Shown here piece by piece: positions 16,505 through 26,041 of a stretch of 64,000 nt of DNA. The notes beneath the pieces were generated by a model, which saw only the letters and a list, made by a program, of their open reading frames with translations, searched no databases and was not told the DNA's origin. This DNA is from Allobacillus halotolerans. GTDB lineage: Bacteria > Bacillota > Bacilli > Bacillales > Alkalibacillaceae. Both the position numbers and the translations under genes were made by a program. The DNA lies in NCBI RefSeq assembly GCF_028743495.1, contig NZ_CP117968.1. The stretch is one strand, 5' to 3'. The first letter of the stretch is position 1. Every line of letters starts with the position of its first letter.

Positions 16505-18328
16505 ATGGCGACAGCAACAAAAGAAAAAAGTCCGCATTTAAAAAGATTTCATTACACGCTAGATGTGGCAGTCGATAAGCCATTCAACTGGAAGCAGATG
16601 TTACGTTTGCTTCAGTTTTTAAAACCATATGCTAAAACCGTTTTACCGATTGCAATCATTGCAATGCTCGTCTCAACCGCAGTTCGATTAATTGTTCCAA
16701 TCTTAATCGGTCGTGTGGCAATCGATATAGCCGTTGCCAACCAGGACGTTAACTTGTTGATTCAGTTGGTGGTAGGGATTTCAATACTCTATCTTTTAAG
16801 TTATATTGGCAATGCTGTACGTATTAAATATGTCAACATTCTAGGACAGAATATCATTTATGATCTAAGGAAGCATTTATTTTCCCATGTACAGCGATTA
16901 TCGAATCGATTCTTTGATAATCGATCAGCAGGTAGTATTATCGTGCGAATTATGAATGACATTAATTCTTTGCAAGAGCTGTTTACGAATGGCATTATCA
17001 ATTTGTTAATGGACGTTACCATGTTAATCAGCATCATCGTTATATTGGTTGTGCTGAGTCCACAGTTAGCTCTAGCAGTCATGGTGATTATACCAATTAT
17101 GTTCTATATTTCGACTAAACTGCGAAAAAACATTCGTAAATCATGGCAAGATGTACGGATCCAGCAATCTCGTCTGAACTCTCATTTGAATGAAAGTATA
17201 CAGGGTATTCGTATTACTCAGTCATTCGGGCAAGAGCGTGCAAACACCGAATATTTCGATGGTGTGAATACCGATAACTTTGGTACGTGGCGAACTGCGA
17301 CCCGAAAAAGTGCGATGTTCCGTCCATTTGTAGAAATGAGTAACGCGTTTGGAACAGTAATATTGGTAGCCTATGGTTCCTACTTGATCATCAATGGAAC
17401 AATCGATATTGGTACATTTGTTGTATTTGGTTTCTTTATCGGGATGTTTTGGGAGCCAATTTCCCGACTAGGACAAATGTATAACCAGTTACTAATGGCG
17501 ATGTCTGCCTCTGAAAGAATCTTTGAATTTTTAGATGAGCAGCCGAACGTTGTTGAAAAAGAAGATGCTAAACGATTGGAAGATATCGAGGGTCATATCG
17601 AATTCGATCATGTCCAGTTCTCATATGATGAAGATCGGGTTGCACTACATGAAATTTCCCTGGAAATGAAACCGGGTGAAGCAGTCGCATTAGTCGGTCA
17701 TACAGGATCCGGAAAGTCAACGATCGCCAATTTGATCAATCGCTTTTATGATCCTACAAAAGGTTCTGTTAAAATCGATGGAAATGATTTGCGTGACGTC
17801 AAACTAGACGATGTCAGACAGCGCATCAGTGTCGTGTTGCAAGATACCTTCATTTTTTCGGGGACAATTATGGAAAACATCCGTTTTGGTCGACCAACGG
17901 CTTCTGATGAAGAAGTTATTGAAGCGGCCAAAGTCGTTGGGGCAGATGAATTCATTCAGAGATTATCAGATGGATATGGAACAGAAGTAGAAGAGCGAGG
18001 GAATATTTTATCAGCAGGTGAAAGACAGTTGCTTTCGTTTGCAAGAGCATTGTTGGCTGATCCAAAAATAATCATTCTCGATGAGGCTACTGCCAGTATT
18101 GATACAGAAACGGAAATGAAAATCCAAGAAGCTTTGAAACGCTTATTAGAAGGTAGAACATCCATTATTATCGCTCACAGGCTTTCAACGATTCGAGATG
18201 CCGATCAGATCATTGTTCTAGAAAACGGTAAAATTCTCGAACGTGGAAGTCATCAGGAATTAATGAATATACAAGGTGAATATTATCACTTAGTCAAATC
18301 GCAATTTCAAATGCTTGATCAGCTATAA
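16505..18328 (+). CDS. ABC exporter half-transporter with canonical Walker B (YknV type)
   Basis: The 607-residue partner of the preceding gene has six membrane helices, Walker A GHTGSGKST, catalytic E527 in IILDEATAS, and a deviant signature LSAGERQL in place of LSGGQ. The one competent ATP site should be formed by this Walker A/B and the canonical LSGGQ of the upstream protein. An AAGGAGGGTG site precedes the ATG. A hairpin follows the stop codon. Confidence 0.92.
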   Translation: MATATKEKSPHLKRFHYTLDVAVDKPFNWKQMLRLLQFLKPYAKTVLPIAIIAMLVSTAVRLIVPILIGRVAIDIAVANQDVNLLIQLVVGISILYLLSYIGNAVRIKYVNILGQNIIYDLRKHLFSHVQRLSNRFFDNRSAGSIIVRIMNDINSLQELFTNGIINLLMDVTMLISIIVILVVLSPQLALAVMVIIPIMFYISTKLRKNIRKSWQDVRIQQSRLNSHLNESIQGIRITQSFGQERANTEYFDGVNTDNFGTWRTATRKSAMFRPFVEMSNAFGTVILVAYGSYLIINGTIDIGTFVVFGFFIGMFWEPISRLGQMYNQLLMAMSASERIFEFLDEQPNVVEKEDAKRLEDIEGHIEFDHVQFSYDEDRVALHEISLEMKPGEAVALVGHTGSGKSTIANLINRFYDPTKGSVKIDGNDLRDVKLDDVRQRISVVLQDTFIFSGTIMENIRFGRPTASDEEVIEAAKVVGADEFIQRLSDGYGTEVEERGNILSAGERQLLSFARALLADPKIIILDEATASIDTETEMKIQEALKRLLEGRTSIIIAHRLSTIRDADQIIVLENGKILERGSHQELMNIQGEYYHLVKSQFQMLDQL

Positions 18329-18334
18329 AAAAAA

Positions 18335-18364
18335 CGGCCACTTAATCAATGGATTAGGTGGCCG
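18335..18364 (+). terminator. Hairpin after ABC exporter genes
   Basis: CGGCCACTTAATC pairs with GATTAGGTGGCCG around a short loop. The A run before it and the weak T run after it leave its terminator role likely but not certain. Confidence 0.6.
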
Positions 18365-18425
18365 ACTATTTTCTGATGATAAAATTATGGTATGATATCC
18401 TTGATAGATTGAAGGAGGAATTCCG

Positions 18426-19091
18426 ATGAAAAAGTTATATGGGGTAATCGGACTCGGCCGTTTTGGCGGAAGTGTTTGTTTGGAGTTAGCCCGAGAAGGC
18501 TTTGAAGTATTAGCACTCGACCGTGATGAAGACCGTGTAAATGAATTTAAAGATATAGCTGCACATGCCGTCATCGGTGATTCGATGGATGAACAGACGT
18601 TAATCGATCTTGGTTTTAAAAACATCGATCATGTGATTGTTGCCATCGGAGATAATGTGCATGCGAGTATATTAACAACGCTTATTTTAGAAGAATTAGG
18701 CATTAAACGCATCACCGTTAAAGCACAAAATGATTATCATGAAAAGATACTAAACAAAATTGGCGCTGATCATGTTGTTCATCCGGAGCGTGATATGGGT
18801 AAACGAATTGCACATAGTATCGTATCCAGTAATATTCTTGATTATATTGAACTTTCCGATGAATATAGTGTGGTAGAAGTGAAAGTCGGCAATAAAATGG
18901 ATCAAAAAACGATTCAAGAATTGGATGTACGTGCACGATTTGGATGTAATATCGTTGCGATTAAAAGAGGTAAGGACGTAAATGTGTCACCGATGGCAGA
19001 TGAAGTATTAAGACATGGAGATATTCTGATTGTCATTGGATCGGATAAAGATATCTCCCGATTCGAGAAAAAGTTAGTTATCGAAGAGTAG
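18426..19091 (+). CDS. ktrC: Ktr potassium uptake regulatory subunit (KtrC/KtrA)
   Basis: The 221-residue RCK protein starts MKKLYGVIGLGRFGG with the GxGxxG nucleotide-binding loop, an acidic residue at the end of strand 2 (ALDRDED), an RCK_N domain (1-125) and an RCK_C domain (about 135-221). It forms a cytosolic octameric ring that gates the membrane subunit by ATP/ADP; in relatives the RCK_C domain binds c-di-AMP, which closes the channel. Position before rnjA matches ktrC of B. subtilis. A membrane partner is cut at the left window edge. Confidence 0.92.
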   Translation: MKKLYGVIGLGRFGGSVCLELAREGFEVLALDRDEDRVNEFKDIAAHAVIGDSMDEQTLIDLGFKNIDHVIVAIGDNVHASILTTLILEELGIKRITVKAQNDYHEKILNKIGADHVVHPERDMGKRIAHSIVSSNILDYIELSDEYSVVEVKVGNKMDQKTIQELDVRARFGCNIVAIKRGKDVNVSPMADEVLRHGDILIVIGSDKDISRFEKKLVIEE

Positions 19092-19191
19092 AAAGGGAGG
19101 GCTTAAACCGTAAACTCCCTTTTTCAAAAGTTACATAAGAAAAATACCGAAATGATGGATATCGCCATCAAAATGAACTTCAAAAGTGATA

Positions 19192-19235
19192 AAAAATCAC
19201 CAATCACGCATAAAGCGTAATTGGTGATTTTTTTA
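19192..19235. terminator. Bidirectional terminator
   Basis: AAATCACCAAT pairs with ATTGGTGATTT, with an inner CGC/GCG helix and flanking A and T runs. It lies between convergent ktrC and rnjA. Confidence 0.85.
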
Positions 19236-19271
19236 TTTCATTTATTAAATTGCTTTCGGATAGGTAAAAAA

Positions 19272-20939
19272 TTAAACTTCCATAATGATTGGTAAAATCA
19301 TTGGACGACGCTTAGTACGATCGAATAAGAATGGCTGAATCGTATCAGTAATTTCATTCTTGATTTCTGACCATTGTGTCGTTTTTCTTTCCATAACTTT
19401 TTCAAGATGTTTTGCAACCAAGCCTTGTGCTTCTTTAATGAGATCTTCAGATTCACGCATGTAGACAAATCCTCTTGAGATAATGTCCGGACCTGAAGCG
19501 ATTTTATGCTCTTTCATATTGATGCTGACGACGACAATCACTAAACCTTCTTCAGATAGTATGCGACGGTCTCTCAGTACGATATTTCCAATGTCACCAA
19601 TACCACTGCCATCGACATAAACAGAACCTGCAGGGATTTTTCCTGCAACGCTCACATCTTTTTTACCAATGGCCAGCACGTCACCAATATCCATGACAAA
19701 TGAATTTTCACGTGGTACACCTGTTTGTTCTGCAAGTTTTGTGTGTTCAACAAGCATACGATGTTCACCGTGAATTGGCATGAAGTACTTAGGCTTCATC
19801 AACCGTAACATTAACTTTTGTTCTTCTTGTCCACCGTGTCCGGATGTATGGATATCATTTAAAGAACCATGAATCACATTTGCTCCTGCACGGTAGAGTT
19901 TATTGATATTGCGGTTAATGCTAATGGCATTCCCGGGAATCGGTGATGATGATAAAACAACTGTATCATCTGGGTGGATTTGGATGTGACGATGTGTACC
20001 ATTGGCAATTCTTGAAAGAGCTGCCATTTGCTCACCTTGAGACCCCGTACAAAGTATGACGAGTTCATCGCTAGGCATTTGATTAATTTTATTTGGCTCG
20101 ATAAACGTATCGTCAGGAGCATTAATATAATTTAATTCCTGTCCAAGGCGAATGGCATTTTCCATACTGCGTCCAAATACAGCAATCTTACGATCATTTT
20201 CAACCGCAGATTGAACGACTTGCTGTAGACGATAAATATTGGAAGCAAACGTTGCAAAGATTATTCTTCCGTCTACCTTGTTAAAGATATCCCGTATGCT
20301 TTCGCCGACAACACTCTCAGAAAGTGTGAATCCAGGAACTTCACTGTTTGTACTGTCAGACATTAGGCATAAAACACCTTCTGCTCCAATTTCAGCCATT
20401 TTCGTCAAGTTGGCTGGTTCTCCAACTGGAGTGAAATCAAATTTGAAATCACCGGTTTGTACGATGTTTCCTGGTGGTGTCTTGACAACAATTCCGAGTG
20501 AATCCGGGATACTGTGTGTCGTTCTAAAGAAGCTTACAGCTGTTTTTCTGAACTTAATGACATCTTCTTCTTCAACAGAATGTAGCTTCGCATTCCTTAA
20601 TAATTTGTGTTCTTCTAGTTTGTTTTTGATCAGACCGATCGCGAGCTTTCCAGCGTAAATTGGAACATTGATTTCACGTAATAAATATGGAATGCCTCCG
20701 ATGTGGTCTTCGTGTCCGTGAGTGATGAACAATCCTTTGATTTTATCTTGGTTTTGGATGAGATAAGTGTAATCAGGAATGACATAATCAATTCCCAAAA
20801 GTTCGTCTTCAGGGAATTTGATACCGGCATCAATCAAAATAATTTCATCTTGGAATTGAACGCCGTACGTATTTTTTCCGATTTCACCTAATCCCCCCAA
20901 AGCGAAGATAGCTACTTGATCATTTTTGACAAATTTCAT
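19272..20939 (-). CDS. rnjA: Ribonuclease J1
   Basis: The 555-residue enzyme is a metallo-beta-lactamase/beta-CASP nuclease with 5'-3' exonuclease and endonuclease activity, central to mRNA turnover in Firmicutes. The metal-binding HGHEDH box is at residues 74-79, the beta-CASP domain lies in the middle, and GHGGQEEQ and PIHGEHRM carry further ligands. Length equals the B. subtilis enzyme. Its start lies 3 nt after the rpoY stop, so the two genes form one transcription unit as in relatives. Confidence 0.96.
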   Translation of the reverse strand: MKFVKNDQVAIFALGGLGEIGKNTYGVQFQDEIILIDAGIKFPEDELLGIDYVIPDYTYLIQNQDKIKGLFITHGHEDHIGGIPYLLREINVPIYAGKLAIGLIKNKLEEHKLLRNAKLHSVEEEDVIKFRKTAVSFFRTTHSIPDSLGIVVKTPPGNIVQTGDFKFDFTPVGEPANLTKMAEIGAEGVLCLMSDSTNSEVPGFTLSESVVGESIRDIFNKVDGRIIFATFASNIYRLQQVVQSAVENDRKIAVFGRSMENAIRLGQELNYINAPDDTFIEPNKINQMPSDELVILCTGSQGEQMAALSRIANGTHRHIQIHPDDTVVLSSSPIPGNAISINRNINKLYRAGANVIHGSLNDIHTSGHGGQEEQKLMLRLMKPKYFMPIHGEHRMLVEHTKLAEQTGVPRENSFVMDIGDVLAIGKKDVSVAGKIPAGSVYVDGSGIGDIGNIVLRDRRILSEEGLVIVVVSINMKEHKIASGPDIISRGFVYMRESEDLIKEAQGLVAKHLEKVMERKTTQWSEIKNEITDTIQPFLFDRTKRRPMILPIIMEV

Positions 20940-20942
20940 AAG

Positions 20943-21152
20943 CTAGATATTCTCCACTTTGAAGTCTTCGGATTTTTGCTCATAAGCTAAATGAGCTTCA
21001 TTTAATTCAAGGATGTGTTCAATATTGATGTTTCGATCAGCGAGTTTTTCACGGACTTTCTTCACGCTATCTGCTTCAATATACATTGTTTGTGTTTCTT
21101 CACGTACAGGAGCTTCTTCTGCGTGCTCCTGAAATAATACTTTAAAAATCAT
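20943..21152 (-). CDS. rpoY: RNA polymerase epsilon subunit
   Basis: The start is MIFKVLFQEHAEEAP at 21152, directly behind AGGAGG; the frame extends upstream without support. The 69-residue protein matches RpoY (YkzG), a small Firmicutes-specific RNA polymerase subunit, in size, sequence and its fixed place just before rnjA. It is expected to sit on the jaw of polymerase. Confidence 0.92.
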   Translation of the reverse strand: MIFKVLFQEHAEEAPVREETQTMYIEADSVKKVREKLADRNINIEHILELNEAHLAYEQKSEDFKVENI

Positions 21153-21283
21153 TTTTTTCCTCCTAGTTAATTGTTTCCTACGTTGTTTACCTATCCGTAA
21201 AAGCAATATTTAAATGCTAAGATGATAGCATTATGGATAAATTGTTATTCAAAAGGTTTGCTGCATATAGTTGATCAGAATGT

Positions 21284-21361
21284 TTAAGCCCCAAGTGTCT
21301 TTTTGTCTCGAAGCAACTTTTTTAAACGTTTTCTCAATTTTTCTCGTAAACGCTTTAACAT
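21284..21361 (-). CDS. Possible small basic amphipathic peptide (25 aa)
   Basis: The minus strand can encode MLKRLREKLRKRLKKLLRD plus six further residues, a strongly basic helix with Leu at positions 2, 5, 9, 13, 16 and 17. AAGGAG lies 11 nt upstream of the ATG, acceptable but not ideal. There is no recognised family and no match to the neighbouring genes. It may be a real peptide, or chance; the periodic Leu and Lys/Arg pattern over the whole length argues somewhat for reality. Confidence 0.35.
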   Translation of the reverse strand: MLKRLREKLRKRLKKLLRDKKTLGA

Positions 21362-21549
21362 GGCGACATACGCTCCTTAATGTATGACGTAAATCCAAAA
21401 AACGATTCGCTGAGAAAAGAGAACACTACATTACATTTTCCTGTCGTTATTATCCACTTATTATTTCCATTATATACTTTCCCGTATCACAATTGAAACA
21501 ATATAATCGATTGTTTTAGAAAAAGTATTTAGACGAATCAGTGTACGAC

Positions 21550-22107
21550 CTATAGATCATCAACAGATACTGCATTTTCTGGTGGTGTCATCGGATCGTT
21601 TTCATCAATATGATCATAGAACATGACACCGTTTAAATGGTCGATTTCATGTTGAAAAACAACTGCTGCATAACCTTTAAGACGTAATTTTACTTCTTCA
21701 CCTTCAAGAGTTGTTGCTTTCACTGTTATCCTTGCATAACGGGGAACAATACCTGGCACATCTCTATCTACGCTTAAACAACCTTCTCCACCAGGGAGGT
21801 AGGTTTCTTCAACTGAATGACTGATGATTCTTGGATTGAATAATCCATAGCTATAAGTTCGTTCATGATGATCAGTGAAATGAACAGCCATCATTCTTTT
21901 GGATATGCCAAGCTGAGGAGCCGCTAAACCGACTCCGCTTCTCAAATTATACTTTTCAATCATTTCTTCATCTTGACTATTTTTAATAAACTGCAACATT
22001 TTCGTTAAAAGTGTTTTATCTTCCTCTGAAGCCGGAAGCTCGACTTGATCAGCCTTTATTCGTAGGGATTCATGACCTTCCCGAACAATATCTTTCATGG
22101 TGAGCAT
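21550..22107 (-). CDS. def: Peptide deformylase
   Basis: The start is set at the ATG of MLTMKDIVREGHE (22107), 9 nt behind AAGGAG; the ATG at 22116 touches that site. The 185-residue Fe/Zn hydrolase removes the formyl group from new proteins. Motifs: GVGLAAPQLG, EGCLS with the Cys ligand, and HEIDH with two His ligands and the catalytic Glu. It resembles the longer YkrB (DefB) form of B. subtilis, which also lies between rnjA and ykyA. Confidence 0.94.
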   Translation of the reverse strand: MLTMKDIVREGHESLRIKADQVELPASEEDKTLLTKMLQFIKNSQDEEMIEKYNLRSGVGLAAPQLGISKRMMAVHFTDHHERTYSYGLFNPRIISHSVEETYLPGGEGCLSVDRDVPGIVPRYARITVKATTLEGEEVKLRLKGYAAVVFQHEIDHLNGVMFYDHIDENDPMTPPENAVSVDDL

Positions 22108-22306
22108 ACGATTCATCTCCTTGCTTGGTGCTCTATATATATGAATGATACAATTAAATATTGAAAATACCGTTTAATTCATTCTTTACATATTTTATCA
22201 TATATTTATTGGATTCATAATAAAATGTATCTCAAAAAATGAATTGCTTTGTGTTATAATAGCTAGAAAGAATTTGATAGATAGACAGGAAGGAAGAGAC
22301 ACATAC

Positions 22307-22975
22307 ATGAAGAGATTATTAACAATCATAAGCATAATGGTTTTGGGTATCACACTTGCAGCCTGTAACAGTAGTGATCAAACAAAAGAAGAGATTTATA
22401 ATCATCTGGAAGAAGCCGTCAAAAAAGAAAAGGATTTTCACGAAGCACAAAAAGATCTTGTGGAAGTTGAAAAAGAAGAAAGTAAGCTATATGAACAAAT
22501 GATAGAGATTAATATGGAAGAGATTGACCAAGTAAAAGACAAAGCAGAGAAGGCGAAAAAACTCTCCCAAGATCGAAAAGAGATTATGGAAAATGAAATG
22601 GAAAGTATCAAAGCAGGAAAAGAAGAGTTTGATGAAATGGTTCCTTTAGTCGAGGAACTGGAGAGCGAAGAGGCGAAAAACCAGGCAAATGAGATGGTCG
22701 AGGTAATGGAAAACCGTTATAAGTCATTTGCCGAACTCCATGAAACTTATTTATCATCCATTAAAAGTGATCAAAAGCTATATGATTTACTGATGGATGA
22801 AGAGTTGGATAAAGAAACATTAGACGAGCAAGTAAATGAAATTAATCAAAAGTATGAAGAGATTGCGACTCATCAAGAGGAATTTAATGAACTGACCAAC
22901 GAGTTCAATGAACTTAAAAAACAGTTTTACGAAACAATTGAATTAGATGTTCAATATGAAGAAGAGTCGGAATGA
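22307..22975 (+). CDS. YkyA family lipoprotein
   Basis: The protein starts MKRLLTIISIMVLG with lipobox LAAC (lipidated C20), then about 200 residues of highly charged, Glu/Lys-rich helix expected to form a coiled coil. It matches YkyA, a putative cell-wall-binding lipoprotein found next to the pdh operon in Bacillus. The molecular function is unknown. 222 residues is normal. AGGAAGGAAG precedes the ATG at a long distance. Confidence 0.85.
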   Translation: MKRLLTIISIMVLGITLAACNSSDQTKEEIYNHLEEAVKKEKDFHEAQKDLVEVEKEESKLYEQMIEINMEEIDQVKDKAEKAKKLSQDRKEIMENEMESIKAGKEEFDEMVPLVEELESEEAKNQANEMVEVMENRYKSFAELHETYLSSIKSDQKLYDLLMDEELDKETLDEQVNEINQKYEEIATHQEEFNELTNEFNELKKQFYETIELDVQYEEESE

Positions 22976-23940
22976 TCACAGCTAAAACAAAAACAAAATG
23001 ATGATTTTAAAGCCAATTATTTAAATAACAAACCAATGCGAACGTTCTTTCACCAAAAACGCACACGCCCTGTAGGGAAACTTGCATGCCACGCACTTTG
23101 TGAAATTCTGTGCAATAAATCTTGCCATGTCCGTGAAATGCATGAAATTATCAATGAGTATTATTCAAACAAAAGCCCGAACGATTTAGATATAGTCGTT
23201 CGGGCTTTTGTTTTTATCCCAACTTCTAACAAAAGAAGATAGGACAAGTGCATGTTGGCAGCCTATTCTTAGGCGTTATTAACGCTTTCGTTTTAATTAA
23301 CTCTGATCGTGGGTAGGGCACTATTTTCGCCCGCCACGTTTGATTAAAACCACTCCTTAAACCTATCGAGTTCAGTTCCTAATTACTCGCAAGATCGTTC
23401 TTCTTTTTTAAAAGCGATTAATCAAAGATAGGCCGCATCTGTCTTCATCCCCCGAAATAATACTTACAACTGTTCCGCTAATGATTACCCTCCATGCCGC
23501 TCAACTCAAATATTTCCCAACTCCACTTTCATATGAATCGCAATTCGAATAAGACACGCGCAACTGATACCACTTTAGTTCACTGACTTCTTCATTCACT
23601 GCCATTGAAATTGCTGATCGATCAATCTGTTTTACATGAATTTAGCCAGTCTGTTATATTACAGACTCAGTTTATTACTATAACAGATGAACGTATTTCA
23701 ACTCATATAAAAATTCAGAAAACTGACTGGTTGCTTGGTAAGCAAATACAATTGACGAGTGTTCCCTTTATGTTATAAACTACTCTATAGAACCTTGTAT
23801 CACTAAAATTTATCTTTTTCATGAAACAGTTTGTTTGATTAAATGCCCGAGCTTAAGGGTAAATATAAAAGATGAAGTTTAGTATGAGGAACGTTAGCCA
23901 AACTATGGTAAGAATATAAGGAAAGGAAGAGGTGACTGGT
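22976..23940 (+). other. Long intergenic region upstream of pdhA with candidate promoter
   Basis: 965 nt with no gene I can support. A strong terminator lies at 23168-23216. The open frame at 23036 runs through that terminator and lacks a ribosome binding site. TTGACG (23752-23757) and TATAAA (23774-23779), 16 nt apart, form the best promoter candidate and would give a 150-nt leader for pdhA. No riboswitch or T-box signature was recognised between 23217 and 23750. Confidence 0.5.
23168..23216 (+). terminator. Rho-independent terminator
   Basis: CAAAAGCCCGAACGA pairs perfectly with TCGTTCGGGCTTTTG around an 11-nt loop and is followed by T residues. It lies about 190 nt after ykyA. Confidence 0.85.
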
Positions 23941-25029
23941 GTGGTTTTTAAAAGTCCAGTAGAAGGCATCGAAGAAAAATTTGAGATGATTCAAATCTTG
24001 AATGAAGATGGGAAAATTGTGAATGAGGATGCAATGCCGGATTTATCTGATGATGATTTGGTAGAATTAATGCGACGTATGGTTTATACGAGAGTTTTGG
24101 ATCAACGTTCAATTGCGTTGAACAGACAAGGAAGATTGGGTTTCTATGCACCGACAGCAGGGCAAGAAGCTTCTCAATTAGGTAGTCAGTTTGCTTTGGA
24201 GCAAGATGATTTTATCCTTCCGGGATATCGTGACGTTCCACAGTTGATTTGGCAGGGGCTTCCGTTGTATCAAGCTTTCTTGTTTTCTCGTGGTCATTAT
24301 CATGGGAACCAAATGCCTGAAGATGTTCAAGCATTGAGTCCACAAATCATTATCGGTGCACAAATTACACAGGCTGCAGGTGTGGCACTCGGAATGAAAC
24401 GTCGTGGCAAGAAAAATGTTGCCATTACTTATACAGGTGATGGCGGTGCATCGCAAGGTGACTTCTATGAAGGTGTAAACTTTGCCGGAGCTTACCAGGC
24501 ACCAGCGATATTTATCGTACAAAATAACCGATTCGCTATTTCTGTTCCAGTTGAAAAACAATCAGCAGCGAAAACAATTGCTCAGAAATCAGTAGCTATG
24601 GGAATCCCTGGCTTCCTAGTCGATGGTATGGATGTTTTAGCTGTTTATAAAGTAGTACAAGAAGCTCGTGAACGTGCTGTGAATGGTGATGGTCCGACAT
24701 TAATCGAAACATTGACGTATCGTTATGGTCCACACACAATGGCGGGGGATGACCCTACACGCTACCGTACAGAAGATATGGATAGCGAATGGGAGAAGAA
24801 AGATCCAATTGTCCGTTTCCGTAAGTTCTTGGAAGATAAAGGACTATGGTCTGAAGAAAAAGAAAATGAAGTTATGGAAAAAGCGAAAGAAGAGATAAAA
24901 ACAGCGATCAAGAAAGCGGATAAACAAGAAAAACAATCCGTTACGGAGTTAATTTCCATTATGCATGAAGAACTTCCAGTTAATTTGAAAGAGCAAATGG
25001 AAGAATATAAAGAAAAGGAGTCGAAGTAA
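23941..25029 (+). CDS. pdhA: Pyruvate dehydrogenase E1 component, alpha subunit
   Basis: The GTG at 23941 (protein starting MVFKSPVEG) is chosen for its spacing from AAGAGG; the GTG at 23932 overlaps that site. The 362-residue thiamine-diphosphate subunit carries the GDGGASQGDFYEG cofactor motif and the FYAPTAGQEAS segment typical of branched-chain/pyruvate E1 alpha. With PdhB it decarboxylates pyruvate and passes the acetyl group to the lipoyl arm of PdhC. It is first of four genes in the order pdhA-B-C-D. Confidence 0.95.
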   Translation: MVFKSPVEGIEEKFEMIQILNEDGKIVNEDAMPDLSDDDLVELMRRMVYTRVLDQRSIALNRQGRLGFYAPTAGQEASQLGSQFALEQDDFILPGYRDVPQLIWQGLPLYQAFLFSRGHYHGNQMPEDVQALSPQIIIGAQITQAAGVALGMKRRGKKNVAITYTGDGGASQGDFYEGVNFAGAYQAPAIFIVQNNRFAISVPVEKQSAAKTIAQKSVAMGIPGFLVDGMDVLAVYKVVQEARERAVNGDGPTLIETLTYRYGPHTMAGDDPTRYRTEDMDSEWEKKDPIVRFRKFLEDKGLWSEEKENEVMEKAKEEIKTAIKKADKQEKQSVTELISIMHEELPVNLKEQMEEYKEKESK

Positions 25030-25032
25030 ACA

Positions 25033-26010
25033 ATGGCTGAAATGACTATGATTCAAGCAATAACAGATGCCTTACGCACAGAGTTGAAAAACGATGACAA
25101 TGTGCTCGTTTTTGGTGAGGATGTTGGCCAAAATGGTGGTGTTTTCCGTGCGACTGAAGGCTTACAGGATGAGTTTGGAGAAGAAAGAGTTTTTGACACG
25201 CCATTGGCTGAATCAGGAATCATCGGCATGTCTGTCGGTTTGTCGACACAAGGTTACCGACCAGTTCCGGAAATTCAGTTCTTCGGCTTCGTTTTCGAAG
25301 CTATGGATGCAGTGGTAGGTCAATCTGCTCGTATGCGTTACCGTTCCGGAGGTAGATGGCATGCGCCAATTACAATCCGTTCACCTTTTGGTGGTGGTGT
25401 TCACACACCAGAACTTCACGCAGATAGCTTAGAAGGTTTTATGACTCAAGCACCGGGTCTTCGTGTCGTTATTCCATCAGGTCCATATGATGCAAAAGGG
25501 TTATTGATTTCTTCGATTCGAAATAACGACCCTGTTATTTTCTTGGAGCACATGAAGTTATATCGTTCTTTCCGTGAAGAAGTTCCTGAAGACGAATATA
25601 CGATCGATTTAGACAAAGCGAACGTTGTAAGAAAAGGTACCGATATGACGTTAGTTGCATACGGTGCGATGGTTCATTCGTCCATTAAGGCAGCGGAAGA
25701 ATTAGAAGAAGAAGGAATCAGCTGTGAAGTCATTGACCTTCGTACGGTGAGCCCAATTGATATTGACACAATTCTAGAATCCGTTAAGAAAACAAACCGT
25801 GCAGTCGTTGTTCAAGAAGCTCAGCGTCAAGCAGGAGTGGCAGCTGGAATTGTTGCTGAAATTCAAGAGCGTGCGATTTTGCATTTAGAAGCACCTGTTT
25901 TTCGAGTGACTGCTCCAGATACAGTATATCCATTCTCCCAAGCGGAAGAAGTATGGTTACCTGATCATCAAGACATTAAAGAAAAAGTAAAAGAATCCAT
26001 GAACTTTTAA
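25033..26010 (+). CDS. pdhB: Pyruvate dehydrogenase E1 component, beta subunit
   Basis: The 325-residue transketolase-like beta subunit has FGEDVGQNGGVFRAT near the N-terminus and the C-terminal transketolase domain. It completes the thiamine-diphosphate site at the interface with PdhA. The start has AAAGGAG at good spacing; the pdhA stop codon is 3 nt upstream. Confidence 0.96.
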   Translation: MAEMTMIQAITDALRTELKNDDNVLVFGEDVGQNGGVFRATEGLQDEFGEERVFDTPLAESGIIGMSVGLSTQGYRPVPEIQFFGFVFEAMDAVVGQSARMRYRSGGRWHAPITIRSPFGGGVHTPELHADSLEGFMTQAPGLRVVIPSGPYDAKGLLISSIRNNDPVIFLEHMKLYRSFREEVPEDEYTIDLDKANVVRKGTDMTLVAYGAMVHSSIKAAEELEEEGISCEVIDLRTVSPIDIDTILESVKKTNRAVVVQEAQRQAGVAAGIVAEIQERAILHLEAPVFRVTAPDTVYPFSQAEEVWLPDHQDIKEKVKESMNF

Positions 26011-26041
26011 TTGAAATTGATAATGAATAGGAGGGATTATC

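Noticed and set aside
23036..23242. 68-codon frame upstream of pdhA
   Set aside because: It runs through a perfect terminator hairpin and lacks a ribosome binding site.
23217..23750. Possible riboswitch or T-box leader for the pdh operon
   Set aside because: No conserved T-box or riboswitch core motif was seen, and the likely promoter lies downstream at 23752.
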